From Lewinellaceae bacterium (GTDB lineage: Bacteria; Bacteroidota; Bacteroidia; Chitinophagales; Saprospiraceae): a DNA stretch of 64,000 nucleotides. The notes under the pieces were generated by a model that saw only the letters and a list, made by a program, of their open reading frames with translations, did no database searches and was not told the origin of the DNA. Numbering within the stretch: the first letter of the stretch is position 1; the number at the start of each line of letters is the position of its first letter. Shown in pieces: positions 33,402 through 41,862 of this stretch. The position numbers and the translations under genes are program-made. The DNA lies in contig JACJYG010000007.1 in the NCBI GenBank assembly GCA_020636215.1, positions 124,001 through 188,000 of the forward strand, written 5' to 3'.

Positions 33402-34889
33402 TTATTTTTTAACAGCCCCATCCTTCCGCCGCAACAGCACCGTCCCTCCTCTGAATTTTCGTTCAACCACATATTGATTCCCCAATTGCTCGCCTTGGCC
33501 TTCGAAGACATAAAAAAAATCCGGGCCGTCAGCCAGGGCGTCGCCACTAATAAAAGGAGGTGTTTCAAAAGACCGTATACCACGCACCTGGTGATAAAAA
33601 GTAGTAGTGGGTTGGAACATCCAGTATACCCCAAGTGTGGCGGGCACCCGGCCGGGCGGCACATGCTTGTCAAGGTATTCCACCATTTCCCGGGTGCTTT
33701 GGTCATACCGCCACTCCATGCAATGGCGCAGATTGGCCGAACGGCCCAGGTGATAACTGAGTAGTAAGGCCGAAAAACCGGCCGCGAAACGAACCATCTG
33801 GCCTTGTGATAAATGTTGGGCCAGTCCGTACAGAAGAAAGAAAAAAAGCAGGCCGGAAAGCGGTAGGAAGATCAGGGCCTTACGGTCTTCCAGGTAGTTG
33901 GAACCCAGGAGGTAATGCTGGGCAATCATCACGAGGCAACTTATTCCAAACAAGAGCGCCACAGACAGATATGACCGGCGCCAGCTTTCTTCCGGTTTTC
34001 GAAAAAAGAACCAAAAGGCGCCTGCCAGTGCGAGGAGGATGAATGCTCCATAGAGTATAGAGAATATCCATAGAGTGTCCTTGCTGAAATAGTTGTTGTT
34101 GTAAAGACTGTCTCGCACCACCGACTGGAATGTCATCCAAAATTGTTCGGCGCCATACTTGAATTCACTGCCCTCCTGCAAATACCGGAGGGGCCAATAC
34201 AACAATAGGCCCAGTATAGCAGTGATGCCAAAGGGAATAGCGTTCATCTTAAGTTGCTGTCGCCAATGGAAACTGATACGGACAGGCCTGCGCTCTTTTT
34301 CCAGCAGGCTAATTACAAACACAGTAGCCCACAAGCTGGCGAGAAAGTTGAACATTACGAAATTGGCCAGGACGGACAGGGCGGCCAACCCGTATGCGGC
34401 CAACAGCGCCGGCCAGCGCTCGTGGCTAAGGTAGGCGAAAAAAGCATAGATACTGGCCATGAAAAGCCCCATACTCAGGCCATAACCACGGGCCAGAGAA
34501 AAAAAATCGAGTAGATAAGGGTTGAAATTGAGCAGCGCAAAACCCGCAAGGGTAATCCAGAACTGCTGTGTAACGGACCGCAGCACGGCCAGTGTGCAAA
34601 GCAGGTAAAGCAAATGCGCCAATACATTGGGCAGCCGTATGGCCCACTCGCTGATGCCAAATATTTTCACGCTCTGCTGCCAGGCCCAGGTGTTGAGCAA
34701 ATGATTGTTAGCCGTAGGCCAACACCCTTTTTCGAAGAAACAGGATAATACATCGATATGCTGAAACCAGAGAAATGAGACGCTTTCGTCGTGGGTCAGG
34801 GACAGGGCGTAGGCCCTATAACTGGTGTAAGCAAGCAGCGCGAATAAGAGCAGGAACAAAACGGTTGATGTTGCCCGGGATTGGCGCAT
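33402..34889 (-). CDS. polytopic membrane glycosyltransferase-like protein (GT39/ArnT-type)
   Basis: 495 residues with about eleven membrane helices. The first periplasmic loop holds YALSLTHDESVSFLWFQ, the Asp/Glu pair used by lipid-linked-sugar GT-C enzymes. NNHLLNTWAWQQSVKIFG, WAIRLPNVLAHLL and a helix-rich remainder follow. The C-terminal ~130 residues form a soluble domain (REMVEYLDKHVPPGRVPATL). It would transfer sugar from a polyprenyl-phosphate donor to a protein or lipid on the outer face. Acceptor unknown. Starts at ATG 34,889; stop lies 34 bp upstream of the TIR start, both on the minus strand. Confidence 0.8.
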   Translation of the reverse strand: MRQSRATSTVLFLLLFALLAYTSYRAYALSLTHDESVSFLWFQHIDVLSCFFEKGCWPTANNHLLNTWAWQQSVKIFGISEWAIRLPNVLAHLLYLLCTLAVLRSVTQQFWITLAGFALLNFNPYLLDFFSLARGYGLSMGLFMASIYAFFAYLSHERWPALLAAYGLAALSVLANFVMFNFLASLWATVFVISLLEKERRPVRISFHWRQQLKMNAIPFGITAILGLLLYWPLRYLQEGSEFKYGAEQFWMTFQSVVRDSLYNNNYFSKDTLWIFSILYGAFILLALAGAFWFFFRKPEESWRRSYLSVALLFGISCLVMIAQHYLLGSNYLEDRKALIFLPLSGLLFFFLLYGLAQHLSQGQMVRFAAGFSALLLSYHLGRSANLRHCMEWRYDQSTREMVEYLDKHVPPGRVPATLGVYWMFQPTTTFYHQVRGIRSFETPPFISGDALADGPDFFYVFEGQGEQLGNQYVVERKFRGGTVLLRRKDGAVKK

Positions 34890-34969
34890 ATGGAGTTGTT
34901 TTCGGGCTTTAAATTACAAGAAAAAACTGCATACTTGCTTCACAACCTCCAACCCAATCTACCGCTTGC

Positions 34970-37900
34970 CTAAAACTCCAGCCTGTCCACTATCCGCCAG
35001 GGGCTCAGTTTGTACAAATCGATACTAAAAGCCACTCGTTTCCAGTAGTTCCCCCTTTCCGCATAGCGGTCCTGAATGTTTTGTGAATTCACCAGCGGGA
35101 AGTACACCGCAAAGGTTTCGTTTCCAAAATCCAACATCAGCCCGCCGCTCCAGAGCAGTTGGCCGGTGAAGGAGGCTTTGTCGGCCAGAGGGCTGGCATC
35201 GTCAAAGTAGCCGATGTCGAAGTATGGTTTGATGGGCAGGCGGCGCAGTACTTTTCGGGGCAGGGCAGCCTTCAGGTTAGCAGCAACGATAAAGTTGTTG
35301 CTTCGCCCCAGGTTGAAGCCGCGGCCGATCACATTTTTAAATCCGCCTTCGTTTATACTGACTTGCTGGAGCCACAGTCCGTCGCTGTCGCTGCGGCCCA
35401 GGTAAAAGTCGTCGAAGCGGTAATCGTTATAGCCCTGGCTGGTAAGGTTGAACGCCCAGGGCTCAGTATAGCCGGCCTCCCGCCCGGTGTTGTGCAGGAA
35501 TGCCCCGGCAAATACGCGGAGCTGTACGCTGCGGCCCGTTTGGTAAGTAAAGGCTTGTTTCCACTCCAGGGATGCCTTCAGGTAGCGGCCGTCGCTGAGG
35601 CTGATGTTTTCGTGTTGCTGGTGTTCCAGGCTTACCTTAAGGGAAGAGGCGTTGATAGCGCTTCGGTTTTCTATAAAAAAACTGGCCTTCTGGAGGAACT
35701 GCGTTTTCCATTCTTTACCGGCATATTCTCCGTCAATCGAGAAAGCAGGTTCCTGGTTTTGCACCCAAAGCCCGCGCAACTGAAAACTTTTGTACACGTT
35801 GCTGGCTCCTGGCTTGGCAAAATCGATGCGCAGATACGGCTGCCAGCGGGAAAAGCGAAGGAGCTCATCTTCCACAGCATACCGGCGGTAGTGAAAACTG
35901 CGCACGTTCAGCCCCAGCACCAGGCGCTGTAAATGCTTACTATTGGGATAAAAGTTGTAATGTACATCCCCCATCCCCACCAGTGATGGACTGTTGGTAC
36001 TGTAAAAAGGCGCCAATGTCCACTCCAGCTTTTTTTCGGGGATCAGGCGGTTGTACAATAGCAGCCCCGGCATTAGCTTGTCGTAGTCGTTCCAGCTCAG
36101 TAGGGGCGACCAGAAAATAGTGGTCCGGTTGTTACTTTCTATGCCGGAGAAGAAATGTAGCTTCAGAGGTTCCACTTTTTTGAATAGCCCCTCAGGCCGG
36201 ATGCTGTTGTCCTGCCGGTAAAGGTCGAAGGTGAAGTGCTCCCGGTCCAGGATGATTTTAGTGTAAATGCCGATGGGCATAGCCACGGTTTTTTCTCCGT
36301 CAAAACCTTCCACCCAGTGCTCATTGGCTACATCCGGCCCGGCCATGGCGCTCAAGGGGAAAGGCCCGGCGATTTCACCTTTGTTTCGGATCGTTACCAG
36401 CAGGGAATCTCCGTTTGATTTGATGCCCGTGATGGCATAGTCCTGTTTTTTGTTGGAAAAGAGCAGTCCGTCGAACAGCCAGGGCAGCGGCTTTCCCAAT
36501 GCTCCTTCGATATGGTTTCGAAAATCGGCGGGCTGGGGGTGGCGGAATTGCCATTTTTTATAATACCCCTGCATAATGGTATCGAAACGCTCCGTACCCA
36601 GGTATTGCTCCAGGTAACGCAGGGCCTTGGCGGGAATCTCATACGCGCCCAGGAAATAGTTGACCTCGCTGAGATCGTCAGACGGCGTGTCCGGCGCCTG
36701 GTTCAAGCGGCGGCGCGCCTGGTAGAGGTAGCCCAGCTCGAAAATGTCGATCTCCGACCCGGCCATCAGGAAATCGGGCAGGTAGGAGAAGTCCGGGCCA
36801 TCATAGTAGTGGCGGCTGTACCGGTGATCGTAGTAACTGTTGATCCCTTCGTCCATCCAGGGGTGTACCCGCTCGTTGGAGCCCAGGATGCCGTAGAACC
36901 AGTTGTGCCCCACCTCATGGGTGATCACTTCATCGACCGACTGGGCGTCGCCCATCAGCGATATATTGGTGATCATGGGGTATTCCATGCCGCCGCCGGC
37001 GCTCAGGGCTGTTTGCACAGCGGTAGCGTGAGGGTAGGGGTACTCGCCGATGCGTTCTGAGTAGAATAATACAGCACGGCTGACATATCCGGCGGCCTCT
37101 TTCCAGAGCTGCTGCTCGTCTTTTGGGAAAAAAGCCCAGGTGTCTACCGTACGCCCGGAGGCCAGGCGCGCCTCACTTTTCTGAACCAGAAAACGCTTGT
37201 CGGCAAACCAAGCAAAATCATGTACTTTTTCCGCCGTGTAGCGGATGGTTTTCATACTGGAGGCAGAAGGAGGGAAGGCTTCGTTGCGCACGCCTTGTGT
37301 AACGGTGTCGAGATGGGCGGTGCTTTCGGTTATTTTTTTTTCCAGGAAGGCCCGTTCGCTTTCCGTTTGCAGTACGCCCGTTGCGGCTACTACATAATTT
37401 TCGGGCAGGGTGATAGACACATCATAGCTGCCAAATTCAGAATAAAACTCGCCCATGTCCAGGTAGGGCATAGGATGCCAGCCTTTATTGTCATAAACAG
37501 CAGGCTTGGGATACCACTGCGAGATCTGGTAGGCTTGCCCCTGGCGCCCCAGGCGGGAGAAGGTAAGGGGCAACTTCACCCGAAAAGGCGTGCTGATGGA
37601 AATGGCCGCCCCGGAAGGCAGCGGGCTGTTCAATTTCAGCCAGGCAATATCGGGATTCTGAGTATCCAGGGCCCATTGAACGGGCTGGCCGTCCACTGTG
37701 AAAGAAAGGCTGTCGATATAGCCCCGATATCTGTCGTCAACAAAGTAAAATCGGGTTTTGCCGGTGCGTACCTGCTGGCGGGCAAAAGCCGTGTTGTTAT
37801 CCCGGTAGGCGTTGGGCCAGAGGTGGAACCACAAGCTGTCCAATGCCTGAGGGGCGTTGTTGTGGTAGGTGATGGACACTTGCCCGCGCAGGAAATGCGC

Positions 37901-38035
37901 CTGGTCGTCGAGTGCTACGCCGATCTGGTAGTTTACTTCCTGCTGAAAATAGTCAGATTGAGCTTGCCCTGCGTTTTGAAAAAGGCTCAAGGCAAAGAAA
38001 AGCAACAAATAGCCGAGGGTGTTTATCCTTCTCAT
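34970..38035 (-). CDS. M1-family zinc metallopeptidase, exported
   Basis: 1021 residues from MRRINTLGYLLLFFALSLF (signal peptide). The frame extends upstream only through the repeat array, so that part is not coding. The N-terminal beta domain (~30-240) is the M1 saddle. The active site is HEVGHNWFYGILGSNERVHPWMDEGINSYY: HExxH-x18-E with the zinc ligands, plus the downstream Tyr region. The GAMEN-type motif is GGGMEYPMI. After the helical domain a long C-terminal part (~640-1021) has repeated amphipathic strands (FFSGIESNNRTTIFWSPLL...FAVYFPLV), as in outer-membrane barrels. A peptidase held at the outer membrane is likely; the substrate is unknown. Confidence 0.9.
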   Translation of the reverse strand: MRRINTLGYLLLFFALSLFQNAGQAQSDYFQQEVNYQIGVALDDQAHFLRGQVSITYHNNAPQALDSLWFHLWPNAYRDNNTAFARQQVRTGKTRFYFVDDRYRGYIDSLSFTVDGQPVQWALDTQNPDIAWLKLNSPLPSGAAISISTPFRVKLPLTFSRLGRQGQAYQISQWYPKPAVYDNKGWHPMPYLDMGEFYSEFGSYDVSITLPENYVVAATGVLQTESERAFLEKKITESTAHLDTVTQGVRNEAFPPSASSMKTIRYTAEKVHDFAWFADKRFLVQKSEARLASGRTVDTWAFFPKDEQQLWKEAAGYVSRAVLFYSERIGEYPYPHATAVQTALSAGGGMEYPMITNISLMGDAQSVDEVITHEVGHNWFYGILGSNERVHPWMDEGINSYYDHRYSRHYYDGPDFSYLPDFLMAGSEIDIFELGYLYQARRRLNQAPDTPSDDLSEVNYFLGAYEIPAKALRYLEQYLGTERFDTIMQGYYKKWQFRHPQPADFRNHIEGALGKPLPWLFDGLLFSNKKQDYAITGIKSNGDSLLVTIRNKGEIAGPFPLSAMAGPDVANEHWVEGFDGEKTVAMPIGIYTKIILDREHFTFDLYRQDNSIRPEGLFKKVEPLKLHFFSGIESNNRTTIFWSPLLSWNDYDKLMPGLLLYNRLIPEKKLEWTLAPFYSTNSPSLVGMGDVHYNFYPNSKHLQRLVLGLNVRSFHYRRYAVEDELLRFSRWQPYLRIDFAKPGASNVYKSFQLRGLWVQNQEPAFSIDGEYAGKEWKTQFLQKASFFIENRSAINASSLKVSLEHQQHENISLSDGRYLKASLEWKQAFTYQTGRSVQLRVFAGAFLHNTGREAGYTEPWAFNLTSQGYNDYRFDDFYLGRSDSDGLWLQQVSINEGGFKNVIGRGFNLGRSNNFIVAANLKAALPRKVLRRLPIKPYFDIGYFDDASPLADKASFTGQLLWSGGLMLDFGNETFAVYFPLVNSQNIQDRYAERGNYWKRVAFSIDLYKLSPWRIVDRLEF

Positions 38036-38061
38036 ATTAAGCTTTTGGATTGGCAGGTTCT

Positions 38062-38069
38062 TATATTTG
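38062..38069 (+). promoter_or_regulatory. -7 element (TATATTTG) before the 8-bp array
   Basis: A perfect TAnnTTTG on the + strand; TTG triplets lie 14 bp (38,045) and 9 bp upstream, closer than the usual 19-21. If used, the 8-bp array lies in the 5' leader of the 38,244 gene. Confidence 0.4.
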
Positions 38070-38072
38070 TGT

Positions 38073-38225
38073 GAATGCAAGAATGCAAGAATGCAAGAAT
38101 GCAAGAATGCGGGCCGCTCTGAGATATTCAAGCATTCAAGCATTCACGCATTCACGCATTTAAGCATTCACGCATTCACGCATTTAAGCATTCACGCATT
38201 CACGCATTTAAGCATTCACGCATTC
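38073..38225. repeat. 8-bp tandem arrays in inverted orientation (GAATGCAA / GCATTCAC)
   Basis: The left arm is five GAATGCAA-type units (38,073-38,112). The right arm is about twelve units of GCATTCAC and GCATTTAA in a 24-bp super-repeat (two GCATTCAC, then one GCATTTAA). GAATGC and GCATTC are complementary, so the arms can pair. A single relative occurs at 46,345-46,365 (GCATTCTCGCATTTAAG). Confidence 0.9.
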
Positions 38226-38243
38226 CTAACTCAAAATAACACA

Positions 38244-38780
38244 ATGAGCCGATCAATTTTGCTATTTACCGCCCTGGTTTTTTCCCAGCTCCTCTCTGCA
38301 CAGGACACGGACAACACTCTTTTTCCCGCCTCCTGGGCCGGAATCTGGGCTGGCCGGCTGGAGATATTTAACCCGGAAGGCAAGGTACAGGAGGTTCCCA
38401 TGGAATTGCAGATCCGCAATCTGGATACAGCCTATACCTGGACCATCATCTACGGCGAGGGCGAAAAAGCAGACCGGCGGGAGTACCTGCTTCGGGCGGT
38501 AAAATCTCAATTCGGCCTGTACGAGATTGATGAACAAAATACCATTGTGCTCGATGAGACCTATATCGGAGGAAAATTGTTCAGCCGGTTTGAAGTGATG
38601 GGTAACCTCCTGCTCAGTACAACCGAAGTAGTCGGTGATGAAATGCACTACGAGATAATTTCAGGTAAATCCGAGCCCCGGCGGATTACCGGCGGCCGGG
38701 AATTCGAAGGAGAACAGATTCCCGAAGTGAAATCCATGCCGGTAGTGATCAGACAGTACGCCTTGCTGAGAAGACGGTAG
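38244..38780 (+). CDS. secreted protein of unknown function
   Basis: 178 residues from ATG 38,244. The frame stays open further upstream only because it crosses the 8-bp array, whose translation (HAFTHLSIHAF...) is not credible. Signal peptide SRSILLFTALVFSQLLSAQ. The body is a single beta-rich domain (WAGIWAGRLEIFNPEGKVQEVPMELQI, IVLDETYIGGKLFSRFEV, MHYEIISGK), suggestive of a lipocalin-like barrel. It ends in a basic tail (YALLRRR). No known motif. The product is probably periplasmic. Confidence 0.75.
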   Translation: MSRSILLFTALVFSQLLSAQDTDNTLFPASWAGIWAGRLEIFNPEGKVQEVPMELQIRNLDTAYTWTIIYGEGEKADRREYLLRAVKSQFGLYEIDEQNTIVLDETYIGGKLFSRFEVMGNLLLSTTEVVGDEMHYEIISGKSEPRRITGGREFEGEQIPEVKSMPVVIRQYALLRRR

Positions 38781-38978
38781 TTTTCAGTAAGCCAGTCGAC
38801 AGGATTACCCCATGGCTTCAGTGCAGGCATGGAAAAAACAGATATGAAAAGGAATACCTAATGCATCAAAGCGCACGGACGTGCCGACATTCCAACGCAC
38901 AAGACACATCAGACATTCTAAGAATTTCGTAACTTCCAGCCCGATTTCAGCATTATGATTTGATCAAAAAAACAGAAA
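38781..38978. other. gap with GACATTC/GCACG words
   Basis: About 200 bp. Short related words (ACATTCCAACGCAC, CAGACATTC) occur at 38,875-38,930, a weak member of the intergenic word-repeat class. No gene seen. Confidence 0.35.
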
Positions 38979-39605
38979 ATGAAACCAGTCATTTCTATAC
39001 TCTTCCTCTCCCTATTGGCCGGCAGCGTTTTGAACGCCCAGGCTCTTGCCGGAAAAGCCGCTGCATTTGCCAGCCTTTTTGAAGAAAACCAGGCGGATAA
39101 CCTCCATCTATACGCCCCATTCAGTGAACAATTGCCCGATGATTATGCCTTTACCGGAAAGAAAATCGGGGCAGGATTTTACAGCCTGTTCACCGGCGAA
39201 TACCGTCAGATGCTGGAAGAAGGGGCTGTTTTCTACGCAGTATTGAGTTTGAAAAACGGCGAGAAAGAATCCTACATCATCCGGATGCCCAGCAATAAGG
39301 GCCCGCACACTTTCTACCTCTTCGAATGGCGCGAAGAAGTATTGCAGCCGGTGCAATTGCTGGCTTACGCGTTCTGTGTCGACGGCTACTGCCACCAACA
39401 GGACTGCTGGGCCGCTGATCTCAATGGCGATTCCAAAGTGGATTTAGTGACCAGATTTCGGCGCACCCTGCCCCGCTCTCAACAGGTGCTGAGCCAGAAT
39501 GAGCAGGTTTATCTTCAGAAAGATGCCGGCCGTTTCGGTATAGTGCCCCAGGGCTCAGTGGAACTGGAGCAGGGGAAGTTTGAAATGAAGGAACTGGCCT
39601 ATTGA
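38979..39605 (+). CDS. secreted protein of unknown function
   Basis: 208 residues with signal peptide MKPVISILFLSLLAGSVLNA. The mature part has FTGKKIGAGFYSLFTGEYR, SYIIRMPSNKGPHTFYLFEW, two cysteines in CVDGYCHQQDCWAADLNGD and a calcium-loop-like DLNGDSKVDL stretch. That DLNGDSKVD pattern resembles an FG-GAP/VCBS-type or EF-hand loop and could bind Ca2+. Length and composition are normal. Probably periplasmic or surface-exposed; function not recognised. It ends within the GGAAGTGGGAAG repeat. Confidence 0.7.
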   Translation: MKPVISILFLSLLAGSVLNAQALAGKAAAFASLFEENQADNLHLYAPFSEQLPDDYAFTGKKIGAGFYSLFTGEYRQMLEEGAVFYAVLSLKNGEKESYIIRMPSNKGPHTFYLFEWREEVLQPVQLLAYAFCVDGYCHQQDCWAADLNGDSKVDLVTRFRRTLPRSQQVLSQNEQVYLQKDAGRFGIVPQGSVELEQGKFEMKELAY

Positions 39606-39680
39606 AGTGGGAAGTGGGAAGTCGGAAGCGACCGGAGGGAGTCCCGCACCGACAAAGGAGGTCGGGATGGGAAGTGGGCT
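39603..39680. repeat. GGGAAGTCGGAAG word repeat
   Basis: GAAGTGGGAAGTGGGAAGTC followed by GGAAGCGACC and GGTCGGGATGGGAAGTGG. The same words form the hairpin inside dnaE at 53,205-53,305. Confidence 0.7.
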
Positions 39681-39854
39681 CGCCTCTGCGGGCCGGGAAA
39701 ACTTTCCGGAATCATATCCACGTCTTCGAGTTTTTTACCTTATTTATATTGCGGCCCGCCCAAAAGGAGCCCCTTGTCGGGGCTAGGCCATTGCCAGGCT
39801 GTTAACCCCTGGATTCGCATAGCCATATAGCAATATAAGCATTCATATCTCCTT

Positions 39855-40874
39855 CTACCGGCTCCGCTTTTGCTCCCAGGCCCAGGCTGTGCGCATGATA
39901 TCGTTAATATCGCGCTGAGGATCCCAGCCCAGGCGTTCGGCGGCTTTGTCCTTGTTGGCATAGATGGCGACCACATCGCCGGGACGGCGCTCGCCGATGC
40001 GATACTGCAGCGGCTGGCCGGTGACTTTCATGAAAGATTGAATGGCTTCCAGCACCGTTACACCCTCGCCAATGCCCAGGTTGAAGACTTCCAGATTGTC
40101 TGTGTTTTTCCCGGCCTGCAGGTACTGCAGCGCTTTGGTATGCGCATTGGCCAGGTCCATGACGTGGATATAGTCGCGGACGCAGCTGCCGTCGCGGGTG
40201 TCGTAGTCATCGCCAAAGACCGTCATCTCCGGGCGTTTTCCGATAGCAGTTTCTGTAATGACGGGTACGAGGTTGGATGCTGGGTTGTAAGGAGCTTCGC
40301 CGATGATCGCACTTTCGTGGGCGCCGGCGGGGTTGAAATAGCGCAGCAGGATGCTAGCGTGTTTCGGATGAATGCGGGAAAAGTCGCGGATGATCTGTTC
40401 GCCCATTTGTTTAGTGCGGGCATAGGGCGATTCTGCTTCCTGTAAGGGCGTTTTCTCCGTTACCGGTAGTTCAGTGGCATTTCCGTAGACGGAACAGGAC
40501 GAAGAAAAGATGAGATGTGGCGCCCCATACCGGTCCATACAATCCAGTATATTGAGTAAGCTGTTGAGGTTGTTGCGGAAATAGCTGATCGGTTGAAGCA
40601 CCGACTCGCCTACCGCCTTGAGTGCGGCAAAGTGGATGATGCCTCCGATGTCGGGGTTCTCTTCGAATACCTGTTGAACCGCTTCTTCCCAGCAAAGATC
40701 AATATTATAATTTTTGACGCGCTTGCCGGTAATGGCTTCAATGCCGTCCAGTACATCGGCACTGGAATTGCTGAGATTATCCACTGAAATAACTTCAAAC
40801 CCATTGTCGATCAGATCGACGATGGTGTGGCTGCCAATATAGCCGCAGCCGCCGGTAACAAGAACTTTGCTCAT
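39855..40874 (-). CDS. galE: UDP-glucose 4-epimerase
   Basis: 339 residues. The NAD-binding start VLVTGGCGYIGSHTIVDLI is the GxxGxxG Rossmann motif. Active-site Ser and Tyr-x3-Lys lie in LIFSSSCSVYGNATELPVTE and SPYARTKQMGEQII. Substrate-loop sequences RYFNPAGAHESAIIGEAP and VFGDDYDTRDGSCVRDYIHV are typical of GalE rather than other short-chain sugar epimerases. It interconverts UDP-glucose and UDP-galactose (or the GlcNAc forms) in the cytosol, supplying polysaccharide synthesis. The operon at 41.05-43.9 kb lies divergently upstream. Confidence 0.96.
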   Translation of the reverse strand: MSKVLVTGGCGYIGSHTIVDLIDNGFEVISVDNLSNSSADVLDGIEAITGKRVKNYNIDLCWEEAVQQVFEENPDIGGIIHFAALKAVGESVLQPISYFRNNLNSLLNILDCMDRYGAPHLIFSSSCSVYGNATELPVTEKTPLQEAESPYARTKQMGEQIIRDFSRIHPKHASILLRYFNPAGAHESAIIGEAPYNPASNLVPVITETAIGKRPEMTVFGDDYDTRDGSCVRDYIHVMDLANAHTKALQYLQAGKNTDNLEVFNLGIGEGVTVLEAIQSFMKVTGQPLQYRIGERRPGDVVAIYANKDKAAERLGWDPQRDINDIMRTAWAWEQKRSR

Positions 40875-41049
40875 AGGGTTAGTAGACTTAGGGGTTAATT
40901 AAAAACTGCAAAATTTCATATATAGCAGGTAAATGAGGCGTTTCCGGAGGAGGGGGCATCAGGCTTCCGCTTTATTACATTTACAATTTACATTTTACAT
41001 TTAATACCTTTGCCAGCGAATAGGCTCAAAGGTAAACGAAATTCGAATA

Positions 41050-41862
41050 ATGAACCGAACAGAACTGGCAAAAGAAGTGGTGCAAATTGCCCGGCGGGCC
41101 GGCGCCGCTATTATGGCCATTTACGCGAAAGAAAATCTGGGCATTGAATTTAAGTCCGACGAATCGCCTCTTACGCTGGCCGACCAGGCTTCCAATGAAG
41201 TGATCTGCGAAGGGCTGGCGAAGTTGCCGGAACAATACCCCATCGTTTCCGAAGAGAATAAGGCTATCCCTTATCAGGAGCGCCGTACCTTTACCTACCA
41301 CTGGCTGGTAGACCCGCTGGATGGAACCAAGGAATTCATTAAGCGCAATGGGGAGTTTACGGTTAATATCGCGCTTATTCATCAAGGCGAGCCGGTGATG
41401 GGGGTTGTTGTGGTGCCTTGTTTCCAGGAAGCCTATTGGGCCGTGAAAGGCGGGGGCGCTTACCTGGAAGTCAATGGTGAAACAAAACGCTTGCAGGCCG
41501 CAAGCTTCCAACTTAGCGACGCCGGGCTCAACCTGGTTTGTTCCCGCTCTCACCTCAACGAAGAGACCCAGGCATTTCTGGATCAGTTTGAGTCGCCCAA
41601 TCTGGTGTCGCAGGGCAGTTCCCTCAAGTTTCTTATCCTGGCTAAAGGGGAAGCCCACGTTTACCCCCGTCTGGCCCCAACTATGGAGTGGGACACAGCC
41701 GCCGCCCAGGCCATACTCCTCGAAGCAGGAGGTACGGTGATTAACCAGGAAACCGGTCAGCCGTTGCAATACAACAAAGAGAACCTGCTCAATCCCTACT
41801 TTGTGGCCTATGGCCGTACCTCCAACCTTTCGCGTGGAGAAGGAGCAAAAAGGAGTTCATGA
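41050..41862 (+). CDS. cysQ: 3'(2'),5'-bisphosphate nucleotidase
   Basis: 270 residues of the inositol-monophosphatase fold. Metal sites: KSDESPLTLADQASNEVI, YPIVSEENKAI, and WLVDPLDGTKEFIKRNGEFTVNIALI, the W-x-x-D-P-x-D-G-T signature. The last metal Asp lies in APTMEWDTAAAQAILLEAGG. CysQ-type features are SRSHLNEETQAF and the length. It hydrolyses PAP to AMP. The stop overlaps the next ATG (ATGA at 41,859-41,862). A -7-like TACCTTTG sits at 41,005-41,012 without a clear -33. Confidence 0.95.
   Translation: MNRTELAKEVVQIARRAGAAIMAIYAKENLGIEFKSDESPLTLADQASNEVICEGLAKLPEQYPIVSEENKAIPYQERRTFTYHWLVDPLDGTKEFIKRNGEFTVNIALIHQGEPVMGVVVVPCFQEAYWAVKGGGAYLEVNGETKRLQAASFQLSDAGLNLVCSRSHLNEETQAFLDQFESPNLVSQGSSLKFLILAKGEAHVYPRLAPTMEWDTAAAQAILLEAGGTVINQETGQPLQYNKENLLNPYFVAYGRTSNLSRGEGAKRSS

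Noticed and set aside
38019..38243. N-terminal extension of the 38,244 gene
   Set aside because: It reads only through the 8-bp arrays; a normal signal peptide begins at 38,244.
41005..41012. Complete promoter for cysQ
   Set aside because: Only the -7 element matches; no TTG at the right distance, so it is mentioned with the gene and not as a promoter.
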